This document shows positions 34,703 through 44,666 of a DNA stretch of 64,000 nucleotides, in pieces. The stretch lies in the NCBI GenBank assembly GCA_028280715.1, contig JANQLG010000014.1:1-64000 (forward strand), written 5' to 3'. The translations under genes and the position numbers were made by a program. The stretch is from Spongiibacteraceae bacterium. Lineage in GTDB: Bacteria > Pseudomonadota > Gammaproteobacteria > Pseudomonadales > Dasaniaceae. The notes under the pieces were generated by a model, which saw nothing but the letters and a program-made list of their open reading frames with translations, was not told the DNA's origin and searched no databases. Within the stretch, counting starts at the first letter, position 1. Each line of letters starts with the position of its first letter.

Positions 34703-35170
34703 ATGGTCGACTCTGATCGGCGACCGACAACTATTCTTTGTTTTGACTTTGGCAGTAAAAGCATTGGCACGGCCATCGGTCAATCCATCACGCAAACAGC
34801 CACTCCGCTACAGGATCTTAAGGCCAAAGATGGCATCCCCAATTGGGATGAAATCAAGCAGCTTATTGCAGAATGGCAACCTGACTTACTGCTTGTCGGA
34901 TTACCATTAAATATGGATGGCAGCGAGTCAGAAATGACCCAGCGCGCACGCAAGTTTGCCAATCGTCTTCACGGTCGCTTTGGACTACCCATTGAACTTG
35001 CCGACGAGCGCTTAAGCAGCTTCGAAGCAAAAGGCGAGATTATTCAGCAAACCGGATCAAGAGATTTTAAACAACATCACATCGATAGTCTGGCCGCTCA
35101 AATTATTTTAGAGGGCTGGTTTCAACAGAATCATGACAACGATACCGCTAACAGAGGCATCAGCGCATAA
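34703..35170 (+). CDS. ruvX: Holliday junction resolvase-like / pre-16S rRNA nuclease RuvX (YqgF)
   Basis: A 155-residue RNase H-fold nuclease. [15 protein letters not shown] carries the first catalytic Asp, [15 protein letters not shown] and [15 protein letters not shown] the other conserved acids, and [12 protein letters not shown] the C-terminal Asp. YqgF trims the 5' end of 16S rRNA in E. coli. It ends 11 bases inside the convergent pilU gene. The pyrR-pyrBC genes that follow in Pseudomonas are absent. Confidence 0.94.
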   Translation: MVDSDRRPTTILCFDFGSKSIGTAIGQSITQTATPLQDLKAKDGIPNWDEIKQLIAEWQPDLLLVGLPLNMDGSESEMTQRARKFANRLHGRFGLPIELADERLSSFEAKGEIIQQTGSRDFKQHHIDSLAAQIILEGWFQQNHDNDTANRGISA

Positions 35171-36311
35171 AGCTTTGTCCCCGGTCTTGATCTTTATCAT
35201 CCTCAAGACTTAAATCCCCGGCAATGGCATCCAGTTGTTCAGAGGCATCTTCATTACCCAACTTAATCATTAAGCGCAGATCGTTTGCTGAGTCCGCATG
35301 CGCTAGCGCATCCTCATAGGTAATTTCACCTGACCGATACAATTCATACAAAGCCTGATCAAAGGTCTGCATACCCTGCTCATTAGACTTACTCATCAAA
35401 TCCTTGAGCTGGTGAACCTCACCTTTGCGAATTAAATCCTGCGCCAATGGCGTGTTAATCAAGATTTCAACACAAGCTCGACGCCCCTTGCCATCCGGTG
35501 TGGGAATTAATTGCTGAGCCACCATCGCCTTTAAATTCAACGATAAATCCATCCACAGTTGCGAATGACGATCAGCAGGAAAGAAATGCAGAATTCGATC
35601 CAGCGCCTGGTTGGCATTATTAGCATGCAAGGTACACAGACATAGATGCCCGGTTTCAGCGAAGGTGATGGCATGTTCCATAGTTTCACGAGTACGTACC
35701 TCACCAATCATGATCACATCAGGAGCCTGTCGTAGCATATTCTTCAGGCCGACTTCAAAGCTCTCGGTGTCGATACCAACTTCACGCTGAGTAACAATAC
35801 AGCCTTCATGTTGATGTATATATTCGATCGGATCTTCCACTGAAATAATATGTCCTTTTGAATTGCGATTGCGATGGCCAATCATCGCCGCCAGCGAAGT
35901 AGATTTACCGGCACCGGTGGCACCGACAAAAATGACCAAACCACGTTTGGTCATCGACAAATCTTTAATGATATCCGGCAAGCCAAGATCATCAGTGCGG
36001 GGTATCGTAGTTTCTATACGACGCAGCACCATTCCAGCGAGGTTACGTTGATAGAACGCACTGACGCGAAAACGCCCTATGCCCCGGGCACTGATGGCAA
36101 AGTTACATTCTTTATCCCTAACGAAATCACGACGTTGCGCTTCATTCATAACACCTAGCACTGTTTCGCGCGTTTTTTCCGGGCTTAACGGACTGGTAGT
36201 GACAGGGACAACTCGACCATGGACTTTAATCGAAGGCGGAACACCGGCGGTAATAAATAGGTCGGAAGCGCCCTTCTCGACCATCACTTGTAATAGCTTA
36301 TCAATATCCAC
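35160..36311 (-). CDS. pilU: type IV pilus retraction ATPase PilU
   Basis: A 383-residue secretion ATPase related to PilT, needed for force generation or full twitching. The Walker A motif [10 protein letters not shown], Asp box [13 protein letters not shown], Walker B region [11 protein letters not shown] and His box [14 protein letters not shown] are intact. It starts with GTG and lies 89 bases downstream of pilT. The acidic C-terminal tail ([20 protein letters not shown]) is typical of PilU rather than PilT. Its 3' end overlaps ruvX. Confidence 0.95.
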   Translation of the reverse strand: MDIDKLLQVMVEKGASDLFITAGVPPSIKVHGRVVPVTTSPLSPEKTRETVLGVMNEAQRRDFVRDKECNFAISARGIGRFRVSAFYQRNLAGMVLRRIETTIPRTDDLGLPDIIKDLSMTKRGLVIFVGATGAGKSTSLAAMIGHRNRNSKGHIISVEDPIEYIHQHEGCIVTQREVGIDTESFEVGLKNMLRQAPDVIMIGEVRTRETMEHAITFAETGHLCLCTLHANNANQALDRILHFFPADRHSQLWMDLSLNLKAMVAQQLIPTPDGKGRRACVEILINTPLAQDLIRKGEVHQLKDLMSKSNEQGMQTFDQALYELYRSGEITYEDALAHADSANDLRLMIKLGNEDASEQLDAIAGDLSLEDDKDQDRGQSFMR

Positions 36312-36400
36312 TGTAACACCTCTTTTTCCCGCACCTCTTACAGTGCCACGTTATAGCACCACAACATGCGTTGGCTTTTAGCCCCATCTTTTATAATTAC

Positions 36401-37435
36401 CTAGAAATTCTCTGGGAAACGCGCTTTCTCACGCGCCACATCTCTGGTAATGAGTCGCTTATCAATTAAGTCTGTCAAACACTGATCCATTGTCTGCATA
36501 CCCACAGCACCGCCCGTTTGGATAGCCGAATACATTTGCGCCACTTTATCTTCGCGAATCAGGTTTCTGATCGCCGATGTGCCAATCATAATTTCATGGG
36601 CAGCAACACGGCCACCACCGACTTTCTTCAATAGTGTTTGCGCGACAACAGCCTGTAGGGATTCTGATAACATCGAACGTACCATCGCTTTTTCTTCAGC
36701 GGGGAATACATCGATTATCCGGTCAATAGTCTTTGCCGCCGAGGTGGTGTGCAATGTACCAAACACCAAGTGGCCGGTTTCCGCTGCCGTCATCGCCAGG
36801 CGAATAGTCTCAAGGTCACGAAGCTCACCGACCAAGATGATGTCGGGGTCTTCCCGCAAAGCGGAACGCAGTGCTTCGTTAAAGCCATGGGTGTCACGAT
36901 GCACTTCCCGCTGGTTCACCAGGCACTTTTTAGATTCGTGAACAAATTCGATGGGATCCTCAATGGTCAGGATATGTTCATACTTGTTGTCGTTGATGTA
37001 ATCCATCATCGCCGCCAGGGTGGTAGACTTACCAGAACCGGTTGGCCCGGTTACCAACACCAGTCCACGCGGCACCATCGACACATCGCGAAACACCTGC
37101 CCCATGCCCAGCTCTTCCATGGTCAACACCTTGGAAGGAATGGTACGAAATACCGCACCGGCACCACGATTTTGATTAAAGGCATTTACCCGGAAGCGAG
37201 CAACACCGGGGACTTCAAAGGAGAAATCCGTTTCCAAAAACTCTTCAAAATCCTTGCGCTGTTTGTCATTCATGATCTCGTAGATCAAGCTGTGCACCTG
37301 CTTGTGCTCCATCGGTGGCAGATTAATCCGGCGCACATCACCATCGACACGAATCATCGGTGGCAAACCCGCTGACAGGTGTAAATCTGATGCCCCTTGC
37401 TTGGCACTGAAAGCTAACAGCTCGGTAATATCCAT
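36401..37435 (-). CDS. pilT: type IV pilus retraction ATPase PilT
   Basis: A 344-residue hexameric ATPase that disassembles the pilus to pull the cell forward. It begins MDITELLAFSAKQGASDLHL, has Walker A GPTGSGKSTT, Asp box EDPIEFVHESKKCLVNQREV, Walker B LVGELRDLETI, His box AETGHLVFGTLHT and the C-terminal AIRNLIRE motif needed for retraction. AAGGG lies 6 bases before the ATG. It is divergent from yggS and upstream of pilU. Confidence 0.97.
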   Translation of the reverse strand: MDITELLAFSAKQGASDLHLSAGLPPMIRVDGDVRRINLPPMEHKQVHSLIYEIMNDKQRKDFEEFLETDFSFEVPGVARFRVNAFNQNRGAGAVFRTIPSKVLTMEELGMGQVFRDVSMVPRGLVLVTGPTGSGKSTTLAAMMDYINDNKYEHILTIEDPIEFVHESKKCLVNQREVHRDTHGFNEALRSALREDPDIILVGELRDLETIRLAMTAAETGHLVFGTLHTTSAAKTIDRIIDVFPAEEKAMVRSMLSESLQAVVAQTLLKKVGGGRVAAHEIMIGTSAIRNLIREDKVAQMYSAIQTGGAVGMQTMDQCLTDLIDKRLITRDVAREKARFPENF

Positions 37436-37661
37436 AAAGAACCCTTAATCTGAAAAATTGGTTTCACTAGTCAGTCGCATTGGGTTTAACGCTATTACTG
37501 ACTAACTTTTGGCTAAATAAAGATGGCATCGCCAAAATTCATGCCACCAGTATAATTAAGCTTGGCAAAATGGCCTTTCAAAGCTGATCTTTGCCGACAT
37601 ATTTGCACAGCAACTGTGAACCGATTCACACAGCGCATTAGGTACATTTTGAACAAGCACA

Positions 37662-38348
37662 ATGACTGATCCGATAGCATTCAATATAGCAAAGGTCCGC
37701 CAACGCATTGCCGAAGCGGCAAAAAAATCCGGTCGAAATACCGAATCTGTACAATTAATGGCCGTGAGCAAAACCCGATCAGCCGAAATGATCGAAAAAG
37801 CCGCCCAAGAGGGCGTCACTGACTTTGGTGAGAATTATTTGCAGGAAGCTCTGGATAAACAACAACAGCTGCAAGAACTGCAGCTAATCTGGCATTTTAT
37901 CGGTCCGATACAATCCAACAAAACCCGTCCCATCGCCGAGCACTTCGATTGGGTACATAGCGTTGACCGGCTCAAAATCGCACAGCGTTTAAATGAACAG
38001 CGGCCTGATGAAATGCCAGCCCTCAATGTTTGTATACAGGTCAATATCAGTGACGAAAGCAGTAAATCGGGGGCTGAACTTTCAGAATTGGAGTCGCTGG
38101 CCGATGCTGCTTCCCAACTGCCGCGACTGATACTACGAGGCCTGATGACTATCCCTAAAGCAACTAACGACCCTGTTCAGCAGAAAGCGGCTTTTTCCAA
38201 ACTCAGGGAAGCCGCAACCAAACTGCAACAAAAACACCGCACAATTGACACATTGTCGATGGGCATGTCCAACGATTTGGAAACTGCTGTTGCCGAAGGT
38301 GCGACGATTGTTCGTATCGGAACGGATATTTTTGGCCCCAGATCATAG
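37662..38348 (+). CDS. yggS: pyridoxal phosphate homeostasis protein (YggS/PLPBP)
   Basis: A 228-residue single-domain PLP-binding TIM-barrel protein. The PLP lysine is in LMAVSKTRSAEMI, and DFGENYLQEA, WHFIGPIQSNKTR and LSMGMSNDLETAVAEGATIVR are family signatures. It has no known catalytic activity and buffers PLP. It lies upstream of proC and yggT, a widely conserved neighbourhood, and is divergent from pilT. Confidence 0.95.
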   Translation: MTDPIAFNIAKVRQRIAEAAKKSGRNTESVQLMAVSKTRSAEMIEKAAQEGVTDFGENYLQEALDKQQQLQELQLIWHFIGPIQSNKTRPIAEHFDWVHSVDRLKIAQRLNEQRPDEMPALNVCIQVNISDESSKSGAELSELESLADAASQLPRLILRGLMTIPKATNDPVQQKAAFSKLREAATKLQQKHRTIDTLSMGMSNDLETAVAEGATIVRIGTDIFGPRS

Positions 38349-38437
38349 CTCTATTAACACAGCGCTTTTTACATAGCCCCATTAAGACAGACATCCTGTA
38401 TACTCGCCTGCAATTATTGATCATTAAGGAATGGATC

Positions 38438-39265
38438 TTGTCTAAACCCAACATTGCTTTTATCGGTGCTGGCAATATGGCCAGCAGTATTATTGGCGGT
38501 TTGATTGCCAAGGGCTATGAACCCAGAAACATTACCGCCAGTGACCCCTTTCAGGAAACCCTGAATAAATTACGAAATATCGCACCTGTCAAAGTCACCA
38601 CAGATAACCATCAGGCTGTAACCAAAGCCGATGTCGTGGTACTAGCCGTTAAACCTCAGGTCATGAAAAGTGTGCTTGAGGACCTGGCGACAGCCGCTCA
38701 AGTCAACAAACCGCTATTTATTTCCATTGCCGCCGGCATCGAAGCCAGTAGCATGAACAAATGGCTAGGTGGGGATATGCCGATCGTCCGCTGCATGCCC
38801 AACACACCAGCTCTGGTGCAAACCGGTGCCACCGCTTTATATGCCAATAGCCAAGTGAGTGAGGAAGAGCGCCAGATAGCCGACTCAATTCTGAGAGCCG
38901 TAGGCATAGCGCTATGGGTTAACGACGAAAGTACGCTAGACGTTGTCACCGCAGTATCGGGCAGCGGCCCCGCCTACTTTTTCCTAGCCATGGAAGCCAT
39001 GCAAGCCGCTGGCATGCAAATGGGCCTGACCGAAGACACCGCAAAACAGTTAACTTTACAAACCGCGCTGGGTGCGGCACAAATGGCCATCGCCAGTGAT
39101 GTCGATGCGGCCGAGTTGAGGCGTCGCGTCACATCGCCTAACGGCACCACTGAACAAGCTATTAAGGTTTTTGAAGAGGGTGGTTTTAAAGAACTCTTTA
39201 ATCAGGCAATGATTGCCTGTCGTGACCGTTCAGAAGAACTGGCTCGCATGCTCGACGAAGAATAA
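38438..39265 (+). CDS. proC: pyrroline-5-carboxylate reductase
   Basis: A 275-residue NAD(P)H enzyme for the last step of proline synthesis. FIGAGNMASSIIGGLIAKGY is the cofactor-binding N-terminus, AVKPQVMKSVL and RCMPNTPALV follow, and TAVSGSGPAYFFLAMEAM is the substrate region. The start is a TTG at 38438, chosen because AAGGA lies 7 bases upstream; an earlier in-frame TTG at 38417 has no ribosome-binding site. It is co-directional with yggS and yggT. Confidence 0.95.
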   Translation: MSKPNIAFIGAGNMASSIIGGLIAKGYEPRNITASDPFQETLNKLRNIAPVKVTTDNHQAVTKADVVVLAVKPQVMKSVLEDLATAAQVNKPLFISIAAGIEASSMNKWLGGDMPIVRCMPNTPALVQTGATALYANSQVSEEERQIADSILRAVGIALWVNDESTLDVVTAVSGSGPAYFFLAMEAMQAAGMQMGLTEDTAKQLTLQTALGAAQMAIASDVDAAELRRRVTSPNGTTEQAIKVFEEGGFKELFNQAMIACRDRSEELARMLDEE

Positions 39266-39292
39266 CATTTAAAAAACGGGGAACGCTTACCA

Positions 39293-39880
39293 ATGGGTGC
39301 ACTGCAAGATATTGGCAATCTTTTAGTTCAAACTTTTTTTCAATTATTTCTTTTGGCGCTAATGCTACGCCTATTGCTACAACTCACACGTGCTGACTTT
39401 TACAACCCTATATCCCAATTTCTGGTAAAAGTTACAAGCCCCATAGTAAACCCTTTGCGACGTGTTATTCCCGGCTTTGGTGGTGTTGATCTGGCAACGA
39501 TTGTTTTGATTCTCATTACTCAAGTTCTCGCTACCAGTTTACTGATTTTTATCAGCGGCTATTCACTACCTAATCCTTTATCACTGCTGTTGTGGGCTGT
39601 ACTGGGTAGCGTGGGCCTGTTGGTTAATATTTATTTTTTCGCCATTTTGGCATCCATCATCATCAGCTGGGTCGCTCCAGGCAGTTATAACCCGGCAATT
39701 ATTTTATTACATCAACTCACTGAGCCAGTGATGAAGCCCTTCCGTGAGATTATTCCTCCTATTGGCGGCTTGGACCTATCACCAATTTTTGTTTTTCTGG
39801 TTATTAATATGCTGCAAATTATTCTTAGTCATTTAGGCGCAGCCGTTATGCTTCCCCCCAGATTTGTTATCGGTATTTAG
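39293..39880 (+). CDS. yggT: YggT family membrane protein
   Basis: A 195-residue inner-membrane protein made of two tandem YggT domains, each with paired hydrophobic segments and a repeated motif (ISQFLVKVTSPIVNPLRRVIP in the first half, and LLHQLTEPVMKPFREIIPP in the second). At least four membrane helices are visible. The function is unknown; members are linked to osmotic stress and to the proC neighbourhood. GGGGAA precedes the ATG. Confidence 0.93.
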   Translation: MGALQDIGNLLVQTFFQLFLLALMLRLLLQLTRADFYNPISQFLVKVTSPIVNPLRRVIPGFGGVDLATIVLILITQVLATSLLIFISGYSLPNPLSLLLWAVLGSVGLLVNIYFFAILASIIISWVAPGSYNPAIILLHQLTEPVMKPFREIIPPIGGLDLSPIFVFLVINMLQIILSHLGAAVMLPPRFVIGI

Positions 39881-39902
39881 TAAAAAATTTGCCATCGATA
39901 CG

Positions 39903-39972
39903 TCCGCCGTTAACATCATAAAGGATGAGCAGGGACACAAAAAAACTATCTGTATGCACTGGCCCCGGCGGA
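39903..39972 (+). other. possible structured 5' leader of metX
   Basis: Within the 196-base gap before metX, TCCGCCG (39903-39909) and CGGCGGA (39966-39972) are exact inverse complements enclosing a smaller CATC/GATG hairpin, followed by a second CCGATTTG/CAAATGCGG stem with one bulge. It does not match the SAM-I or SAM-II riboswitch consensus I know. It may be chance or a cis-regulatory RNA. Confidence 0.3.
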
Positions 39973-40076
39973 TACTTTCCGATTTGAATACTGAGTCTTT
40001 TCCAAATGCGGTAAACGGTTGCAGATAAAACAGTGACTCTTTAGACTCGCATGCTATTAACAAACCAGAATACTTC

Positions 40077-41234
40077 ATGACTGCAAGCATACCGCCATAC
40101 CAACAGCCCGACTCCGTTGGCATTATTACGCCGCAGACGCAGCATTTCGATCAACCCATTGAATTGTCTAGCGGTCGCACGCTATCGGAATATACGTTGG
40201 TCTATGAAACCTATGGTGAATTGAATGTCGATGCGTCGAACGCCATTTTGATTTGTCATGCCTTATCCGGCCATCATCATGCTGCCGGTTATCACCATGA
40301 AGACGATAGTAAGCCTGGCTGGTGGGATCACTACATTGGTCCTGGCAAACCCATCGACAGTAATCATTTCTTTATTGTCAGTGTGAACAATATTGGTGGT
40401 TGTCATGGCTCCACTGGGCCTAAATCAATTAATCCGGAAACGGGCAAAGCCTGGCAACATGATTTTCCTCATTTGCGTTGTCGTGACTGGGTCGAAACCC
40501 AGCGCGCTTTGATGCAGGTGTTAGGAATAAAACAATGGGCGGCCGTAATTGGCGGCAGCTTGGGCGGTATGCAAGCCATGCGCTGGTCACTGGAGTATCC
40601 CGATGAGTTGCGTCACTGTATTGTGATTGCATCCGCAATGAAGTTAACCGCACAAAACATTGCCTTTAATGAAGTCGCCCGTCAGGCCATCATGTCTGAC
40701 CCCTTTTTCCATAACGGTTACTACATGGATCACGGTGTCATTCCAAAACAGGGACTGCGCCTGGCACGTATGGTAGGTCATATCACTTACCTCTCCGAGC
40801 ACGGCATGGGCGAGAAATTTGGCCGGGAACTGAAGTCCGGTAATTTCACCCTCGGCACCGATGAGGAAGTGGAATTTCAGATAGAGAGTTATCTGCGGTA
40901 TCAAGGCGATGTGTTTTCGGACAGCTTCGATGCCAATACCTATATACTGATGACCAAAGCGCTGGATTACTTTGATTTGGCTCGCGAATACAGTGACGAC
41001 CCCGTCGAAGCTTTTAGCCATGCCAAATGTTCTTTTTTTGTCGCGTCCTTCAGCTCAGACTGGCGCTTTGCACCTGAACGTTCGAGAGAGATCGTGGACG
41101 CCCTAATCGCAGCTAACAAACCGGTGAGCTATGCTGAAATTGAAGCCAGCTTCGGTCATGATGCTTTTTTGATACCGAATCAGCGCTATGAAGACGTTTT
41201 TCGCGCCTATATGCAGCGAGTCCTGGGGGAATAG
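40077..41234 (+). CDS. metX: homoserine O-acyltransferase (MetX)
   Basis: A 385-residue alpha/beta-hydrolase-fold enzyme activating homoserine for methionine synthesis. The nucleophile elbow [15 protein letters not shown], the acid in [12 protein letters not shown] and the His in [10 protein letters not shown] complete the triad; [16 protein letters not shown] is the oxyanion region. MetX with MetW is the Pseudomonas/Leptospira-type pair; members of this group use either acetyl-CoA or succinyl-CoA, and the donor cannot be told from the sequence by eye. metW follows after 3 bases. Confidence 0.94.
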   Translation: MTASIPPYQQPDSVGIITPQTQHFDQPIELSSGRTLSEYTLVYETYGELNVDASNAILICHALSGHHHAAGYHHEDDSKPGWWDHYIGPGKPIDSNHFFIVSVNNIGGCHGSTGPKSINPETGKAWQHDFPHLRCRDWVETQRALMQVLGIKQWAAVIGGSLGGMQAMRWSLEYPDELRHCIVIASAMKLTAQNIAFNEVARQAIMSDPFFHNGYYMDHGVIPKQGLRLARMVGHITYLSEHGMGEKFGRELKSGNFTLGTDEEVEFQIESYLRYQGDVFSDSFDANTYILMTKALDYFDLAREYSDDPVEAFSHAKCSFFVASFSSDWRFAPERSREIVDALIAANKPVSYAEIEASFGHDAFLIPNQRYEDVFRAYMQRVLGE

Positions 41235-41237
41235 CCT

Positions 41238-41828
41238 ATGCGTTTTGATTTGCAGTTAATTCCCAATTGGATTGCCAGGGACTCAAGGGTGTTGGATCTC
41301 GGCTGTGGCAATGGAGCCCTGTTGGAAAAATTGATCTCTGATCAGGGCGTTGATGGACTCGGCATTGAGATTGACCAACAACATATCACTGACTGTATCA
41401 GCAGAGGGCTCAACGTCGTTGAGCAAGATCTCAACCAGGGACTCAATAATTTTCAGACCGACAGTTTCGACATTGTGGTCATGGCACACGCATTACAAAC
41501 CCTGCGACAACCTCATCGGGTTATTGATGAAATGCTGCGTGTCGGCAAAGAGTGTATTGTCACCTTCCCCAATTTCGCCCACTGGCGCTGCCGCCTCTAT
41601 CTTGGCAGAAACGGACGCATGCCAGTTTCAAAATTTATGCCTTATCAGTGGTATGACACACCCAATATCCACTTTTGTACTGTGAAGGATTTTGAGGCTC
41701 TTTGCCTAGATAAAGGCATTCAAATTCTCGATAAAGCCGTTGTCGGCCATGACAGCAGCCGCAGCAAATTGGGAGATTTAATGCCGAACTTATTCGGCGT
41801 AACCGCTGTCTACCACATTACCCGATAG
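41238..41828 (+). CDS. metW: methionine biosynthesis protein MetW
   Basis: A 196-residue class I methyltransferase-fold protein with VLDLGCGNGALLEKLI as SAM motif I and GIEIDQQHI for the acidic residue. MetW partners MetX and is needed for homoserine acylation in several proteobacteria; its methyltransferase activity is unproven. It begins 3 bases after metX, so the two are translationally coupled. Confidence 0.94.
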   Translation: MRFDLQLIPNWIARDSRVLDLGCGNGALLEKLISDQGVDGLGIEIDQQHITDCISRGLNVVEQDLNQGLNNFQTDSFDIVVMAHALQTLRQPHRVIDEMLRVGKECIVTFPNFAHWRCRLYLGRNGRMPVSKFMPYQWYDTPNIHFCTVKDFEALCLDKGIQILDKAVVGHDSSRSKLGDLMPNLFGVTAVYHITR

Positions 41829-41848
41829 CAACAAATATTGACCAGAGA

Positions 41849-42289
41849 ATGATCGTGAAACATTTAATCTTGCTGATATTCTTAACAGTATGCTCACTAG
41901 GCGCTTTTGCCGAACATGAAAAGACCTTTGGCGATTATGTTGTCCACTACAGTGTCCTCAATAGCACCTTTATCAAGCCCGATGTCGCACAACATTACGG
42001 TATTACTCGTGGAAAAGACAAAGCCGTCATTAATATTGCCATCAATAAACAACTTCGCCGCCAGGCTCCCGTTGCGCATGCTGCTAAAGTTTCCGGTAGC
42101 AGTTCAGACTTAATACATTCTGTTCCGCTCGAATTTAAAGAATTCAAAGAAGGTAATGCCATCTATTACATTGCACAGTTAAAGTTTCGCAACAAGGAAA
42201 TGAGAACCTTTACTATCAAAATTCAACCTGAACCGCAGATTGCGCCCTATACATTAAAATTTTCTAAAACACTTTATACCGATAAATAA
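41849..42289 (+). CDS. DUF4426 domain protein, exported
   Basis: A 146-residue protein with an N-terminal signal peptide (LILLIFLTVCSLGAFAEHEK) and a single DUF4426 domain (FGDYVVHYSVLNSTFIKPDVA; AQLKFRNKEMRTFTIKIQPE). Pseudomonas carries a homologue in the same place, between metW and rdgB. The function is unknown; a periplasmic location is likely. Confidence 0.88.
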   Translation: MIVKHLILLIFLTVCSLGAFAEHEKTFGDYVVHYSVLNSTFIKPDVAQHYGITRGKDKAVINIAINKQLRRQAPVAHAAKVSGSSSDLIHSVPLEFKEFKEGNAIYYIAQLKFRNKEMRTFTIKIQPEPQIAPYTLKFSKTLYTDK

Positions 42290-42291
42290 CT

Positions 42292-42888
42292 ATGCAGAAA
42301 ATTGTTCTCGCTAGTGGTAACAAAGGCAAGCTCAATGAATTACAACAGTTATTAATTAACTGTGACTTTGAAGTGGTTCCACAAACCCAATTTAACTTTG
42401 CCGAGGCAGAAGAAACCGGGCTCACTTTTGTCGAAAACGCAATACTAAAAGCCCGTAACGCCGCAAAGCATACTGGCTTGCCCGCCATCGCCGATGATTC
42501 CGGCTTGGAGGTTGATGCACTGAACGGTGCACCTGGTATTTACTCAGCCCGCTACGCCGGACCAAATGCCTCTGATGCAGATAATAATCAAAAGCTACTT
42601 AAGGAAATAAGCACCGTAACCGAAAGTAAACGTAGTGCACGCTTTCAATGTCTATTAGTACTGGTTCGGCATGAACTTGATCCAACACCGATTATTTGCC
42701 AGGGTACAATAGAGGGAAAAATTCTTTTTGAACCCCGTGGTACTAATGGTTTTGGCTACGATCCCTTATTTTTAATCCCTGAAAAAAACTGCAGCTCTGC
42801 GCAATTACGACCCGAGGTAAAAAATGTTATCAGTCACCGCGGTAAGGCAATGAAACAGCTATTGCAAAAAATACAATCTGAGTTTTAA
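42292..42888 (+). CDS. rdgB: XTP/dITP diphosphatase (RdgB/HAM1)
   Basis: A 198-residue nucleotide-pool cleaner hydrolysing dITP, ITP and XTP. The phosphate-binding SGNKGKLNELQQLL, catalytic DDSGLEVDALNGAPG, FEPRGTNGFGYDPLF and ISHRGKAM are present. It begins 2 bases after the DUF4426 stop. In Pseudomonas hemW follows; here a thioesterase does. Confidence 0.96.
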   Translation: MQKIVLASGNKGKLNELQQLLINCDFEVVPQTQFNFAEAEETGLTFVENAILKARNAAKHTGLPAIADDSGLEVDALNGAPGIYSARYAGPNASDADNNQKLLKEISTVTESKRSARFQCLLVLVRHELDPTPIICQGTIEGKILFEPRGTNGFGYDPLFLIPEKNCSSAQLRPEVKNVISHRGKAMKQLLQKIQSEF

Positions 42889-42896
42889 TTAAACCC

Positions 42897-43367
42897 ATGA
42901 CATTGAATACAACCACCGCTTTTCAAGACCAGCTTAAAGGTAACCACTGCTTTGGATGCGGACCCGATAACACTGGTGGGCTCAGAATAAAAAGCCGTTG
43001 GCTTGAAGAAGACAAGGCCGTCTGTTTTTTTAATCCCGAAGCACATCACTGCTCTGCTCCCACTCATTATTTAAACGGCAGTATTATTGCAACAGTGATG
43101 GACTGTCATGCTGTTTGTACCGCGATCGCGAAGGCCTATTCAATGGTTGATCGAGAAATCGACAAGGGAGAACCTATTTTATTTGCTACGGGTAATTTAA
43201 ATCTCAGTTTTTTAAAACCCACCCCTATCGACGGGCCGATTAAATTTATCGCTGAAGTTATTGAAGCCAAGGAAAAGAAAATCACCTTAAACTGTGAAGT
43301 ATTTTCTGATGATGATTTGTGTGCCAAGGGTGAGCTAATTGCTGTCAGAGTACCTGCTAATTGGTGA
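42897..43367 (+). CDS. hotdog-fold thioesterase (PaaI-like)
   Basis: A 156-residue protein beginning NHCFGCGPDNTGGLRIK, a motif typical of PaaI-type acyl-CoA thioesterases, with a helix-like segment (NGSIIATVMDCHAVCTAIA, carrying the probable catalytic region) and a strand-rich C-terminus (ATGNLNLSFLKPTPI). The substrate is unknown. It is 8 bases after rdgB and the last gene of this plus-strand run, converging on trmB. Confidence 0.85.
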   Translation: MTLNTTTAFQDQLKGNHCFGCGPDNTGGLRIKSRWLEEDKAVCFFNPEAHHCSAPTHYLNGSIIATVMDCHAVCTAIAKAYSMVDREIDKGEPILFATGNLNLSFLKPTPIDGPIKFIAEVIEAKEKKITLNCEVFSDDDLCAKGELIAVRVPANW

Positions 43368-43412
43368 GTATTTTTTTAAGATTAAAGCACAGCATCAACA
43401 CACTTTTTCGTT

Positions 43413-44147
43413 TTAACAAACTTTCTGGAAAACAATATCCCACACCCCATGACCCAAACGCTCTCCGCGGCGTTCAAATTTGGTAATGGGTCGATAGGCT
43501 GGCTTTTCAGCAAAACAATATTCCTCGGCCTGGTTACTAAACCCTTCAGCAGCTGTCATCACTTCCATCATTTGTTCAGCGTAATGTTCCCAATCTGTTG
43601 CCAAATGAATCACGCCGTCCACTTTTAATTTAACTCGAAGCAGTTGTATAAAGTCCGGTTGAATTAAACGCCGCTTATTATGCTTTTTCTTGTGCCATGG
43701 ATCCGGAAAATATACCTGCACTCTTGCTAGACTGTCATTCGGAATACATTGATTTATTACATCGACCGCATCATCACAATAAGCACGAATATTATTCACG
43801 CCTTGCTCATCCATAAGATGAAATAATTTACCGACCCCCGGCTGATGAACTTCAATGCCTATAAAATTCTGTTCAGGTGCGGCAACAGCCATTTCAACTA
43901 AAGAGGCTCCCATACCAAAACCAATTTCTAGAATTACCGGCGCCTCGCGGCCAAATACTTCAACATAATTCAACTCATTGTCCTGAAGACTTAAACCGTA
44001 TTGAGGCCAATAGTTGTCATAGGCCTTTTGTTGACCCAATGTCATACGCCCAGAGCGCTTAACAAAACTGCGTATTCGGCGAAGTGTTTTATCTCCTTTT
44101 TCTATATTTGTTTTTTCTCTTCCAGATGAATTATCTCTTTTTTTCAC
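43413..44147 (-). CDS. trmB: tRNA (guanine-N7)-methyltransferase
   Basis: A 244-residue Rossmann-fold methyltransferase making m7G46 in tRNA. SAM motif LEIGFGMGASLVEM, the FIGIEVHQPGVG strand, and the diagnostic VYFPDPWHKKKHNKRRL are complete, as is TKFERRGERLGHGVWD at the C-terminus. The GTG at 44147 was chosen because AAGAG lies 6 bases upstream; a TTG two codons earlier is the other option. The N-terminal 25 residues are basic. Confidence 0.95.
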   Translation of the reverse strand: MKKRDNSSGREKTNIEKGDKTLRRIRSFVKRSGRMTLGQQKAYDNYWPQYGLSLQDNELNYVEVFGREAPVILEIGFGMGASLVEMAVAAPEQNFIGIEVHQPGVGKLFHLMDEQGVNNIRAYCDDAVDVINQCIPNDSLARVQVYFPDPWHKKKHNKRRLIQPDFIQLLRVKLKVDGVIHLATDWEHYAEQMMEVMTAAEGFSNQAEEYCFAEKPAYRPITKFERRGERLGHGVWDIVFQKVC

Positions 44148-44189
44148 TAGCAACTCTTAACTCTCAATTCTCAATACTAACTTTTGGCC

Positions 44190-44564
44190 TCAAACTTCGC
44201 GGAATATCGCTAAGGCTAATAACACCCAGGCCACTAAAAACCCAACTCCGCCAATGGGTGTTATCGCCCCGAGCCATCGCAAACCAGTAAATGTCATCAC
44301 ATACAAACTACCGGAAAACACTACAATGCCAAACAGAAACAACCAACCTGACCATATCAGCAAATTGCTTTGGGTAAATTGCAGCAATAGCACACCGACC
44401 GCTAACAGAGCCATCGTGTGGTAAAAATGATATTCAACCCCCGTGTGATAAACGGTCAATAAATCTTCTTCTACACGCCCTTTTAAACCATGTGCACCAA
44501 AAGCGCCTAAAGTAACAGCGAGAAAACCACTGATTGCAGCAATCATCAAAACATATTTTGCCAT
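44190..44564 (-). CDS. DUF423 family membrane protein
   Basis: A 124-residue protein with four hydrophobic helices ([20 protein letters not shown] first) and the conserved [10 protein letters not shown] and FSGSLYVM segments of DUF423 (E. coli YgdD). The function is unknown; it is an inner-membrane protein. It lies between rpoH and trmB on the same strand. Confidence 0.93.
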   Translation of the reverse strand: MAKYVLMIAAISGFLAVTLGAFGAHGLKGRVEEDLLTVYHTGVEYHFYHTMALLAVGVLLLQFTQSNLLIWSGWLFLFGIVVFSGSLYVMTFTGLRWLGAITPIGGVGFLVAWVLLALAIFREV

Positions 44565-44615
44565 AGTAAAAGCTCCTACCAGCTAAATAGGTGAATATTA
44601 TAAAAAGACTGGCAT

Positions 44616-44646
44616 AAAAAAACCGCTCAATGAGCGGTTTTTTTAT
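44616..44646 (-). terminator. rho-independent terminator after rpoH
   Basis: AAACCGCTCA and TGAGCGGTTT form a perfect stem with A and T runs on both flanks, so it works on either strand. It lies 20 bases beyond the rpoH stop, separating rpoH from the DUF423 gene. Confidence 0.93.
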
Positions 44647-44666
44647 TAAGTCGAATTCGCTGTTAA

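Noticed and set aside
39833..40123. A 96-codon minus-strand ORF across the yggT/metX gap
   Set aside because: It overlaps both flanking genes antisense, has no ribosome-binding site and no recognisable protein features.
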